From the NCBI RefSeq assembly GCF_000208925.1, contig NW_001915147.1:1-18901 (forward strand): a stretch of DNA of 18,901 bases, written 5' to 3'. The stretch comes from Entamoeba histolytica HM-1:IMSS (taxonomy: Eukaryota; Evosea; Mastigamoebida; Endamoebidae). Shown one piece after another: positions 8,502 to 16,151 of this stretch. Position 1 is the first letter of the stretch. Each line of letters starts with the position of its first letter. A model generated the notes under the pieces. That model ran no database searches. It was not told where the DNA came from and saw nothing but the letters and a program-made list of their open reading frames with translations. The translations under genes and the position numbers were made by a program.

Positions 8502-8521
8502 TTTTTTTTTTAAAAAAAAAA
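8502..8521. repeat. T10A10 tract between two genes
   Basis: Ten T followed by ten A form a perfect 20-bp palindrome just past the 3' end of the Gemin2 gene, which is read on the minus strand and stops at 8539. It could help 3'-end formation or act as a rigid nucleosome-excluding tract in the promoter of the next gene. Both roles are inferred. Confidence 0.5.
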
Positions 8522-8538
8522 GATTAACACTAATCAAA

Positions 8539-9213
8539 TTAAAGAATATCATCTTCTGATGCCTCCCCATAATATATTCCAATAATTGCAATAATAACAT
8601 TATATGATGGTAATGAACTATCATATGGATCTAGAATTGCATGTTTCGCACGACAAAGATATTTTAAAATATTATTAAGAGTAGCAGAAACTTCTGGTTC
8701 AAAAGGAGATTGAAGAAATAACAAAAGGCCATAGAGCCATTCTAAGAATACATGAGGATATGATGTTTTTGATTTACAAATAATTCTTGAGTAATTAAGT
8801 AATTCAATAATTTGTGTGTTCTGAAAAGACGCGAGATATTCAACTTTCGGAGATTGTTTGATTAATTTATTATATTCATCAAATGACGGAAATGGATAAG
8901 TTGAAGATGGTAATTTTGAAATGATTGATTGAATCTCATTACGATGAGATATGAATCTGTCTTTATAAAGAAAGAGAAATTCTGGAACTATTCTGAAATT
9001 TGCTCCAGGATCAGGAATTCTATTTATTGGTAAATGTGGTTCAGTTTGAGTCTGTGGTAAAATAAGACATTGTTGAGAACATGCATTTCTACATTCATCA
9101 TTTTTTTTTAAATAAATATAAATGTCATGAAATGGATGTAATGGATCTTCACAACCATCAGGAAGAGCTAGTGATTGTTGAGTATATTGTTCAGTTTCAA
9201 TGTTGTTACTCAT
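8539..9213 (-). CDS. GEMIN2: Gemin2 (SMN-interacting protein 1) homologue
   Basis: Gemin2 is the SMN partner that cradles the Sm pentamer during assembly of spliceosomal snRNPs in the cytoplasm. Family features are visible along this 224-residue form. Near the N-terminus (residues 16-42) Leu-Pro-x-Gly-Cys is followed by a short helix. The C-terminal helical domain contains the strongly diagnostic Glu-Trp-Leu-Tyr-Gly-Leu-Leu-x-x-Leu-x-x-Pro stretch at about 158-170, a basic helix with Arg188 and Lys190, and a closing Ile-Gly-Ile-Tyr-Tyr-Gly followed by acidic residues (compare the Arg-Tyr-Phe-x-Gln-Arg-Asp end of animal Gemin2). The protein is shorter than human Gemin2 (280 residues). The frame is open upstream to a Met at 9264, but I prefer 9213: the extra 17 residues are Lys/Asn-rich and overlap TATA-like sequence, and the family's conserved part begins after this Met. 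Confidence 0.8.
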   Translation of the reverse strand: MSNNIETEQYTQQSLALPDGCEDPLHPFHDIYIYLKKNDECRNACSQQCLILPQTQTEPHLPINRIPDPGANFRIVPEFLFLYKDRFISHRNEIQSIISKLPSSTYPFPSFDEYNKLIKQSPKVEYLASFQNTQIIELLNYSRIICKSKTSYPHVFLEWLYGLLLFLQSPFEPEVSATLNNILKYLCRAKHAILDPYDSSLPSYNVIIAIIGIYYGEASEDDIL

Positions 9214-9264
9214 TTGATTAATTATTTGAGATTTTTTTCCATAATTTTTAAAATAATCTACCAA

Positions 9265-9967
9265 CCTTCCTTAACTGTTAAAAGTTTCATTTAAATAGTT
9301 TATATTTTATCTTGAGTACTTCACCAAATATTGCTTTGTTGTTCAAATCTAAAACTTATAGTTCAAAATAATTTTTGTAATCAATACACTTAATTACCAA
9401 TATGACTATTTCATACTAGACTAAAAACTAAGTTAATATTAAAACATTTTTATCAAGAACCAACTCTTGAATAATAAAATATACTGACTAATCCAAAATA
9501 AATGAAATTTATTTGAATGAAATATGGAAAAAAAAGATAACAGATAAATTGTTAAGTAATAAAATAATAAAAGCATGAAAGTAATAATAACAAATAAATG
9601 AATATTAATTAACAAATAAACAATAATAAAATGTTTTATGAAAATAAACTTGATACATTAAAAACTAAGTAAAAAACAATACTTATAACAATGTAATTTA
9701 TAATATTTTATTTTAAGTAAGAAACTTTTGTAAAAATTAAATAATTAACAAAAAAAAAGGTGAATTAATACTATTATAAAAGTATTAAAATTGATTTATT
9801 TGATAAAATCAATTAGTTGTATAAAGATAAATCTTTTTGTTTCTTCTATTGAAAAGCGTTTGAATAGTATAATAAAATATAATAAATATTAATTCTATAA
9901 GTTTATGTTTTAATAAGTTATTTTAAAAAAAAAATGATTATTAAATGAAATAAATATATTTAGCAAG
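9265..9967. other. AT-rich spacer between Gemin2 and MAEL genes
   Basis: About 700 bases without a recognisable gene: no long open frame with protein-like composition and no GC-richer RNA gene. The first part is the promoter of Gemin2, with a CTATTTAAATG element on the minus strand near 9292-9302 that resembles the Entamoeba TATA consensus. The rest is A/T-rich filler. Confidence 0.55.
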
Positions 9968-9999
9968 TAAAATTCTTAATTTGAAAATTAAGAATTTTA
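9968..9999. repeat. Perfect 15-bp inverted repeat with 2-base loop
   Basis: Arms 9968-9982 and 9985-9999 are exact reverse complements (left arm TAAAATTCTTAATTT) around a 2-base spacer. The repeat lies 71 bases past the stop codon of the MAEL gene (read on the minus strand), so it could form a hairpin in the 3' region of that transcript. Its function is unknown. Confidence 0.65.
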
Positions 10000-10069
10000 A
10001 ATAATTTTGAATGAATTAAAACAAAAAACAAAACACAAATAAACTAAAAAAAAAAACGGATAAAATTGA

Positions 10070-10831
10070 TCAATAATATAATTGTTGTTGAGGAACCATT
10101 GATTGGACTTGAGAAGGCATTGATGCAACAAATATTTTTGATTTAATTGTTTTGTACAAATCACAAAGTGTAGAAGCCAAATATTCAGAATTTGTTTTAG
10201 AACAACAAAAAGTTCTAGTTCCATTTGATTTATGAAAGTCACATTTAAAATCATTATTACAAGTCCAACAAACCAAAGGTTTATAGAAATTATAAATTGC
10301 ATTAGTATTTGGAATAATTTCTTTAAATCTATTAACACATTCAACAAAATCATCAACTGAAAACATAGTATTAAAAATACTTCTTCTTACATCAGAGACT
10401 TTAGCTTGAGAAGCTAAAAATTCAACGCATTGAACACTTGATATAAATGGTGTACAAATAATAATTGGTAACATTGAAGAATCGCTATATTTTGACATAT
10501 TTGATTTAATAAATGTATTAATTTTTTTCCATAAAAAATCAAAATCAGTTTGTGGAACTGGATTATTTTCTTGTGAAATTCCATGTTCAAAATCAGTATA
10601 ATGTTTAGAATTAAGAAAATGTTGAATTGGAATTGGTTGATTAATAATCGTTTGAAAACATTCAATATTAATTGTTCCATTTAATAATGTTGGTTTAATA
10701 CATATTTCTACTGGAACTGTACAAATATCAGTTTTATAACTTATTTGAAAATCTAAAATAAAAAATAATTGTTGTTCTACTCGTGGTCCAAGTCCATTAA
10801 GTATTTGAAATAATGCATCAGCCCTTGACAT
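10070..10831 (-). CDS. Maelstrom (MAEL) domain protein
   Basis: Most of this 253-residue protein matches the MAEL domain, an RNase H-like fold related to DnaQ exonucleases and best known from the animal piRNA factor Maelstrom. Matches run in order. Pro-Val-Glu-Ile-Cys-Ile at 40-45 corresponds to Pro-Ala-Glu-Ile-Gly of animals, followed by a Gly-Thr-Ile strand and the Phe-x-x-x-Ile-Asn-x-x-x-Pro-Ile turn at 59-69. A helix with basic residues lies at 146-160. The end has Cys197-x-x-His200 and then Cys209. Glu42, Cys197, His200 and Cys209 thus supply the Glu-Cys-His-Cys set characteristic of the family. There is no HMG box, unlike animal Maelstrom. The C-terminal tail is Gln-rich. It may act on small or structured RNA; Entamoeba has Argonaute-bound small RNAs, but a link is inference. 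It is transcribed away from the UEV gene. Confidence 0.8.
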   Translation of the reverse strand: MSRADALFQILNGLGPRVEQQLFFILDFQISYKTDICTVPVEICIKPTLLNGTINIECFQTIINQPIPIQHFLNSKHYTDFEHGISQENNPVPQTDFDFLWKKINTFIKSNMSKYSDSSMLPIIICTPFISSVQCVEFLASQAKVSDVRRSIFNTMFSVDDFVECVNRFKEIIPNTNAIYNFYKPLVCWTCNNDFKCDFHKSNGTRTFCCSKTNSEYLASTLCDLYKTIKSKIFVASMPSQVQSMVPQQQLYY

Positions 10832-11229
10832 CTTTGTTTTATTCTATTTTTTAGTTTTGTCTTCTTCTTTTTTTTTTTTCTTAAAACCTTTTTCCTTTTT
10901 CATGTAATAACATTTTTTTCTAAAAATAAAATAATGTTATGTTTTATTTACTTATTTAAATAAATGAGGAATTTTCCTTTTTGATTTTTATAATTTAACT
11001 TTTCTACTTATTTCCAAAATCTTCTGATGCTGAGGAAAGTCTATTGTTGGATCTTCACCAAATAAAAATAAACTTATCCCGAACTTCTCTATGATAATTT
11101 ATTTAAAAAAAAATAATTATTTTAAATAAAAACAAAAAAAAACCAAAATAGAAAGAAGAAATTGATTAACTTCATAAACTAAGAAACTTAAAAAAGGAAA
11201 AGCTAAAGAATTTAGAAAAGTGAATAATA
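10832..11229. other. Divergent intergenic region with a short coding-like island
   Basis: This spacer separates the MAEL gene (minus) from the UEV gene (plus) and must hold both promoters. On the MAEL side the minus strand is purine-rich just before the start. On the UEV side ACTTAAA lies at 11186-11192. Between them, 10988-11093 on the minus strand is open for about 34 codons with protein-like sequence (including FLFGEDPTIDFPQHQKILEI) but no Met start. I see no intact gene. Confidence 0.5.
11186..11192 (+). promoter_or_regulatory. ACTTAAA motif upstream of the UEV gene
   Basis: The heptamer lies about 38 bases before the ATG at 11230, in the same orientation as the gene. It is one of five such occurrences close to start codons in this window. 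A core promoter role is inferred. Confidence 0.4.
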
Positions 11230-12243
11230 ATGAATGTCCCGACTCTTGAACAAATTTTTTTGTCTATAAAACCAATGTATATATACTTTAAACGAATAGA
11301 AATCGAAATACAAGCAATTCAAAAAGCATTTCCTATGTCACCAACAGTTTTACCTCATCCTCTTAATTATTTACAATACGCAACATTAGTTGGAACAATT
11401 CCAATTCAATACTTAGGTGCTAATTATAATATTCCTATTATGATAATGTTTCCTTATGATTATCCTATGAAACCCCCTTTCTTCTTTACTGATCCTTCTC
11501 CTGATATGGTTATTGTTCCTCAACATCCTTATGCTATGGATGATAGAACTATTATTCATCCTTTATTACAACGATGGAATGACTCTTCAAACAGTTTAGA
11601 CGTTTTGGTTTGTCTTCAACTTGACTTTTCAAATTATCCTCCTCTCAAAAAAAGAAAAGAAAACCTTTCAGAAATCCAATCTACTCTTAAACAACAAATT
11701 CAAAAACTAAAACAAGGACCTTCTGATGACAGGACTAGTCAATGGAAAGAAAGAAACTTCACTAACTCTCAACCTCCTTTCCCTCTAAATTCATATCAAT
11801 GTTCTCCTTTCTATTCACAACAACGCCCACCTTTCTATACACAATACGGATATAACACTTCTCCTTTTTGTCAACACCCAATAGATTATCATCAAATAAA
11901 TAATTTATATCAATATGGGTATAACCAATTTCGTCTATTACCAAAACCAAACGGAATACAACCACATCCTAATTCTGCTTTCCATTTTGACTATAATCAT
12001 CAACTTTTACCTCAAGTTGATCCTTCACTACATCAAACACTTCGTTCTACTACAAGTCAACAAGAATTTAGTCAAATTGCTCAAAAACTTAAACAACAAC
12101 AAGTCAATAAAAATGAACCATTACCTGATGTTAGTACTTTATCATTAGAAGATATTGATCAACTCCTTGTAGAAGGCAAAATAAGTATTGAAACATATAA
12201 AAGAATGTATATCGATTATCAAAGAAGGGTGCATAAGAAGTAA
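11230..12243 (+). CDS. VPS23: ESCRT-I Vps23/TSG101-like protein with UEV domain
   Basis: Residues 1-140 form a UEV domain, a ubiquitin-conjugating-enzyme fold without the catalytic cysteine. The diagnostic core is Val-Gly-Thr-Ile-Pro-Ile-Gln-Tyr-x-Gly-x-x-Tyr-Asn-Ile-Pro (residues 55-70), then a Phe-Pro-x-x-Tyr-Pro-x-x-Pro-Pro turn at 77-86 and the His-Pro-x-x-x-x-Trp segment near 111-117, all as in TSG101. UEV domains bind ubiquitin and P(T/S)AP peptides, and ESCRT-I sorts ubiquitinated cargo into multivesicular bodies. After a Lys-rich helix at about 140-165 comes a Pro/Tyr/Gln-rich linker (to about 260). The C-terminal helical part (275-337) looks shorter than the TSG101 coiled coil plus steadiness box, so assembly with other ESCRT-I subunits is less certain than the UEV call. 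The protein has 337 residues, against about 390 in animals. Confidence 0.85.
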   Translation: MNVPTLEQIFLSIKPMYIYFKRIEIEIQAIQKAFPMSPTVLPHPLNYLQYATLVGTIPIQYLGANYNIPIMIMFPYDYPMKPPFFFTDPSPDMVIVPQHPYAMDDRTIIHPLLQRWNDSSNSLDVLVCLQLDFSNYPPLKKRKENLSEIQSTLKQQIQKLKQGPSDDRTSQWKERNFTNSQPPFPLNSYQCSPFYSQQRPPFYTQYGYNTSPFCQHPIDYHQINNLYQYGYNQFRLLPKPNGIQPHPNSAFHFDYNHQLLPQVDPSLHQTLRSTTSQQEFSQIAQKLKQQQVNKNEPLPDVSTLSLEDIDQLLVEGKISIETYKRMYIDYQRRVHKK

Positions 12244-12442
12244 TATTTTAAATATTGGTATTTGTATATTATTTTATTAAATGAATTTAATCATTCTTAA
12301 ATAATTCTTCTCTCTTGTTTATGAATTAATGTTTTTTTCCTTTTATTAAAACGAAAGAAATGAATAAAAACAAAACTTCTTTTTTATACTCCTTTTTCAA
12401 CTCAATACTTTTTGAAATAAAAAGAATAAAGTCGAACAAAGA

Positions 12443-12451
12443 GAACTTAAA
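12443..12451 (+). promoter_or_regulatory. GAACTTAAA core motif of the RhoGEF gene
   Basis: GAACTTAAA ends 9 bases before the ATG, and a second GAAC stands at 12434-12437. The nonamer is identical to the one before the 133-residue gene at 8424-8432. It combines the GAAC element with the ACTTAAA heptamer. The role is inferred from position. Confidence 0.4.
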
Positions 12452-12460
12452 TTAATTTTA

Positions 12461-14128
12461 ATGGAAGGAATCACGAAAGAAAGCAAAAAGCCACTAACTA
12501 AACGACAACGTGTAGCACAAGAAATTTTAACTACAGAAGTTAGTTATGTCAAGTCTTTGGAAGATTGTGAGAAGTACTATCACGAAGTGCTTAAGCAATC
12601 AAAAATAGCAAAACAAGAAGAAGTTGATGATGTTTTTAGAGACTTTGATCAAATTATTGCGGTAAATGAACAACTTAAGAAAACATTAATGACTGAGGAT
12701 GAAAATGAAGATTTAGAAGATGTTATTGTAGTTAAGTTTAAGACAATAGTCCCTTTCTTAAAAGCATATAAACAATTCGTTAGTTATAATGAAAAAGCAT
12801 TTAATATTATTGCTGACTGGGAAGAAAATAAAGCTATGAATGAATTACTTGAACAATGTAGAGAAAGTTTACCTGGGGATATTAAACATGACTTACGTTC
12901 ATTTTTAATTATGCCAGTTCAAAGACTACCTAGATATGTATTATTATTAAAAGAGCTTCAAAAAAATACTCCAAAAGACCACAAAGATTATGACATTCTT
13001 AATGAAACATTAATTAAAATGGAGGAAGTAACTAAGGATGTAAATGAGTCTATTAAAGAATCAGAACGAAGATTAGCATTATTTAGAATGAAGAAGGTTT
13101 TAACAAATTACTCTGCTTTTAATGAAAGTATTGCTAAAAAAGGAGAAAAATGTGAGAAAGATATTGTTCAAGCTCATAGATTTTTTGTGCAAGAAGGTGA
13201 ATTAACAAAAGTATGTCGTAAAGCAAACAAGGAGAGATATTTTGTATTATTTAATGATATTCTTATATATGGAGAAGGAAATGAACATTCTGTACAAATC
13301 AGTGAAGTATTTAAAATGAAATCAACAATTATTAAAGATAATAAAGATACAGACAAAATTCAAAATGCATTTCAGATAATGAATTCAGAACGTAGTTTTG
13401 TTGTATTTGCTAAGAGTAAAGAAGAAAAAGAATTATGGTTTAACAATATTAGTGAACAAATAAAAAATGCTAAAGAAACTATAGGAGATAAGAGTCAAGA
13501 TGAATTTATTCGTCCTGTTTTTGTTCCTGACAGTGACTCACCTGAATGTGCATTATGTAAAGTTAAATTTACTTTTGTTAATAGAAGACATCATTGTAGA
13601 AAATGTGGTAAATGTATTTGTGGAGAATGTAGTAAAGGAAGAATTCCAATTACACCTCAGAGCACTGTTTTAGAACGTGTTTGTAAAGTGTGTTTTAATG
13701 AATATTCTTTAAATCACCCAGACGATAGACGATTAAGCAAAGTTTCTAGTTCGAAGAAATTAGTGAAGGAAAAAGAAAAGAAGAATGAAAATTCTGAAAT
13801 GTCTGAGGCAAAAGGTTGTACGAAAGAAGAGTTTAAAATTGAAAATACAAATGATATAATAAGAGATAATGAAGAAGCAAAGGCAGAAAGTACTACTTTA
13901 GAAGAAAGTAAAGATACTGAAGAAAATAATGTTATGTCATCTATTAATGTAGCTAACAACAGAGCTTCTAAATGGGTATTAGGATCAAAAAGTACCGTTG
14001 GAGATAAACAACAAACACCAATAACAAAGTCACGAGTTTCTACTACTTCAAGTGGAAATAAAAGTGTATTTTTTAAGAAAACAGGACATAATCCAGCATT
14101 AGTACAAAATTTCACTTCAGAGCTTTAA
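12461..14128 (+). CDS. DH-PH-FYVE Rho guanine nucleotide exchange factor
   Basis: This 555-residue protein activates Rho-family GTPases and is targeted to phosphoinositide membranes. Residues 14-205 are a Dbl-homology domain, opening with the typical Ala-x-Glu-Ile-Leu-x-Thr-Glu-x-x-Tyr-Val-x-x-Leu and containing the Leu-Ile-Met-Pro-Val-Gln-Arg-Leu-Pro-Arg-Tyr motif near 149-159. A PH domain follows at about 237-343, ending in the usual Trp helix (Lys-Glu-Leu-Trp-Phe). A FYVE finger spans 358-415, with four CxxC pairs (363/366, 379/382, 387/390, 408/411), the Arg-Arg-His-His-Cys-Arg core at 375-380 and Arg-Val-Cys at 406-408. The conserved Trp of the WxxD motif is missing. The tail (about 420-555) is Ser/Glu/Lys-rich and looks disordered. 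The architecture matches the Entamoeba EhFP family and animal FGD proteins. Likely roles are phagocytosis, macropinocytosis or actin control, by family analogy. Confidence 0.93.
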   Translation: MEGITKESKKPLTKRQRVAQEILTTEVSYVKSLEDCEKYYHEVLKQSKIAKQEEVDDVFRDFDQIIAVNEQLKKTLMTEDENEDLEDVIVVKFKTIVPFLKAYKQFVSYNEKAFNIIADWEENKAMNELLEQCRESLPGDIKHDLRSFLIMPVQRLPRYVLLLKELQKNTPKDHKDYDILNETLIKMEEVTKDVNESIKESERRLALFRMKKVLTNYSAFNESIAKKGEKCEKDIVQAHRFFVQEGELTKVCRKANKERYFVLFNDILIYGEGNEHSVQISEVFKMKSTIIKDNKDTDKIQNAFQIMNSERSFVVFAKSKEEKELWFNNISEQIKNAKETIGDKSQDEFIRPVFVPDSDSPECALCKVKFTFVNRRHHCRKCGKCICGECSKGRIPITPQSTVLERVCKVCFNEYSLNHPDDRRLSKVSSSKKLVKEKEKKNENSEMSEAKGCTKEEFKIENTNDIIRDNEEAKAESTTLEESKDTEENNVMSSINVANNRASKWVLGSKSTVGDKQQTPITKSRVSTTSSGNKSVFFKKTGHNPALVQNFTSEL

Positions 14129-14244
14129 TAATAAATTCATATTTTACAAGACAAATCAAATATAATCAACGAAGGAGTCAATTTTGATTAGTTTTTCAAT
14201 AATAACGTTATTGATATTTTTTAAAGCCAATTTATGAATGAATA

Positions 14245-15792
14245 TTAAAATAATGAAGATGTTACATACTTCATTGATTTTTTAATTTTATTTAGTTGTT
14301 CAAGAACTAAAGAATTTGAAGAGAATTTAGAGAGTTCAAATGAGGAAAGAATATTGTCAAGATTTCTTTCTTGTAAATTATCAATAATATGATGACAAAA
14401 ATTTGTTTTCTGATCAAATTCAGAAAGAATAAACACACAACTAAGAAGTTGAGTAATAAATTTTGTATTGTCATCATCAAAGAATAGCATGAACATTAAA
14501 TAAAAGTCTTTAATAGATAATAATGTAAGTAAATCTTTTGGTGATTTAATTGATAAAATACAATTTGTTACAAGCCATCCAATTTCTTTTTTAAATTCAA
14601 AATCATTATAGTTACTACTAATTAAAGGTGGTAAGTCAACAAAAACACTTGATATTAATGTTGGTACTACTTTTGTATTTGGTATAAGAACTAGCTCAGA
14701 TAATACAAAAGCTGCATGAACTTTTGTTTTACTATTACATTGTGAATGGATAATGGTATTTAAATAATTTATTACATTATGTTCAATTAACCAATTCGCA
14801 CAAGAAATATCATTGTCAATATAACTAACTAATACAGCTAATATAGCACCAATAATATCGTTATTTGTAGTTGACAAACACGAAAGAATAGTTTCTAAAA
14901 GTTCAAAATCCTGAAATTTACAAATATTTTGTGGGTTAGAAACTATAAAAGAAAATCCCCAAAGTGCATCAGCCATAATTTTATCAAATGTCTTTTGTTT
15001 GATTGAAGAAAAAATGTAAGGAAGTAACATTTGTACTTTCTCTAAATCTACAAATGGTTGACTTCGACATAAATTTGAAATCAAAAACATTAATCTTTCT
15101 TTCATTGGTGTTACATTATTATACATACTAACTAATTTTTGAATCAAGTTTACAACATTTTCTCCAAGGAGATAATCTCTTGTTTCTGCACGATCACCAG
15201 CGATATTTCCAATTAGTGTAACAATTGTAATTCTTAGTTCAGTTGGTGCAGTTTCTATTTTATGTGAAAGGGCATAGACTATCTTTTCATTAATAAATCC
15301 AGTGACAAAATCTGACGACTCAAGTAGAAGTAGATTGATTATCTCAAGAGAAAGTGCAGAAATTGATGAGTTTGGATGGTTAATGAAATTGACAAGAACT
15401 GGAATAATTCCTGTTGCTTCAATAACTTTGTAACTTGTGTATCCGTTTAATTTTATCCCCTGAAAAAGTTGTTCTAATAACTCTTTCACTCTTTCTGGAA
15501 TGTTTTGTGATTCAACCAAAGAATTAGCAAAATAAGAAATAGATCTGGTATGTTGCCGACGTGCACTTGGTGATTCTATTGTTTGTGTTTGACGTTGTAA
15601 TTTCCCTGTTCCTCGAACCAAAAAATCATCCTCATCACCTTCTTCCATTTTTGACTCTTCTTGAACTTGTGATTGATATTCTGTTCTCCTTTTTGCTAAA
15701 GACTGCACCCTCCTTGATGTCCTCAACTGTGATCTTTCTTTTTGACGTGCTTCTTTATTTTCATTGATAAAATCAAATCGAATGTTTGACAT
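14245..15792 (-). CDS. Importin-alpha-like armadillo-repeat protein
   Basis: This 515-residue protein has the length and layout of importin-alpha, the adaptor that binds nuclear-localisation signals and is carried by importin-beta. Residues 5-36 are rich in Arg/Lys and resemble the importin-beta-binding domain (Arg-Phe-Asp-Phe near the start, Lys-Arg-Arg at the end). An acidic, Ser-rich linker follows, and armadillo repeats run from about 100 to 480. Repeat cores are visible at 194-200 (Ile-Gly-Asn-Ile-Ala-Gly-Asp), 238-243, 277-283 and 406-411. The Trp-x-x-x-Asn pairs that hold NLS peptides are partly lost: Thr192 and Phe236 stand where Trp is expected, while Trp278 and Trp406/Asn410 are kept. 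It may therefore be a divergent, cargo-restricted importin-alpha. The start is the only Met that opens the basic domain. It converges on the RhoGEF gene with a 116-base gap. Confidence 0.85.
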   Translation of the reverse strand: MSNIRFDFINENKEARQKERSQLRTSRRVQSLAKRRTEYQSQVQEESKMEEGDEDDFLVRGTGKLQRQTQTIESPSARRQHTRSISYFANSLVESQNIPERVKELLEQLFQGIKLNGYTSYKVIEATGIIPVLVNFINHPNSSISALSLEIINLLLLESSDFVTGFINEKIVYALSHKIETAPTELRITIVTLIGNIAGDRAETRDYLLGENVVNLIQKLVSMYNNVTPMKERLMFLISNLCRSQPFVDLEKVQMLLPYIFSSIKQKTFDKIMADALWGFSFIVSNPQNICKFQDFELLETILSCLSTTNNDIIGAILAVLVSYIDNDISCANWLIEHNVINYLNTIIHSQCNSKTKVHAAFVLSELVLIPNTKVVPTLISSVFVDLPPLISSNYNDFEFKKEIGWLVTNCILSIKSPKDLLTLLSIKDFYLMFMLFFDDDNTKFITQLLSCVFILSEFDQKTNFCHHIIDNLQERNLDNILSSFELSKFSSNSLVLEQLNKIKKSMKYVTSSLF

Positions 15793-16151
15793 AGTTAATC
15801 AAGTTTTGAAACACCCTTTTCAGTATTTTTTTGATTTTTTTATAGAAAAAAGAAAAACTTAAAATAGTAAATAAATAATTTTTATTTAGATACTTCTTTA
15901 TCTTATTTAAAGTTATATGTTTCTCAATATAAGAATTAATAAACTAGTTTCTTCATTAGAGGATTGTTCTGATACAAAATACCATGTTTTTTTTTTCTAA
16001 AATAATAGCCATACATTTTGTCATCTGTGTTGAAAGGTTATTCTTTAGATAATGAAAGTAATAACGTCATCACTTTGATGAGACAGTCTTTCTTATTTAT
16101 AGATTTTCATTGTGTTATTGATTTGTTAATGTCTCATAATACCTCTTCGTT
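15793..16151. other. Spacer between importin-alpha-like gene and ABC relic
   Basis: The left part is the leader and promoter of the minus-strand importin-alpha-like gene. The right part (about 16060-16151, plus strand) contains hints of decayed ABC-transporter coding, such as Asn-Thr-Ser-Ser at 16138-16149 in a different frame from the relic that follows. I cannot align it with confidence. No intact gene is visible. Confidence 0.45.

Noticed and set aside
9214..9264. Longer N-terminus for Gemin2 starting at 9264
   Set aside because: The 17 extra residues are Lys/Asn-rich and their DNA resembles leader sequence; the downstream Met fits the family better. It cannot be fully excluded.
9997..10680. 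Alternative minus-strand frames overlapping the MAEL gene
   Set aside because: They overlap the MAEL frame, are Ile/Leu/Phe-rich and have no motif. The MAEL frame carries conserved residues along its whole length.
11110..11180. Minus-strand ATG opening a signal-peptide-like stretch (MKLINFFFLFW) that might splice to the island at 10988-11093
   Set aside because: The join would put a stop in frame with the splice sites I tried, and the stretch sits in the promoter of the UEV gene. A poly-T region gives such Phe-rich frames easily.
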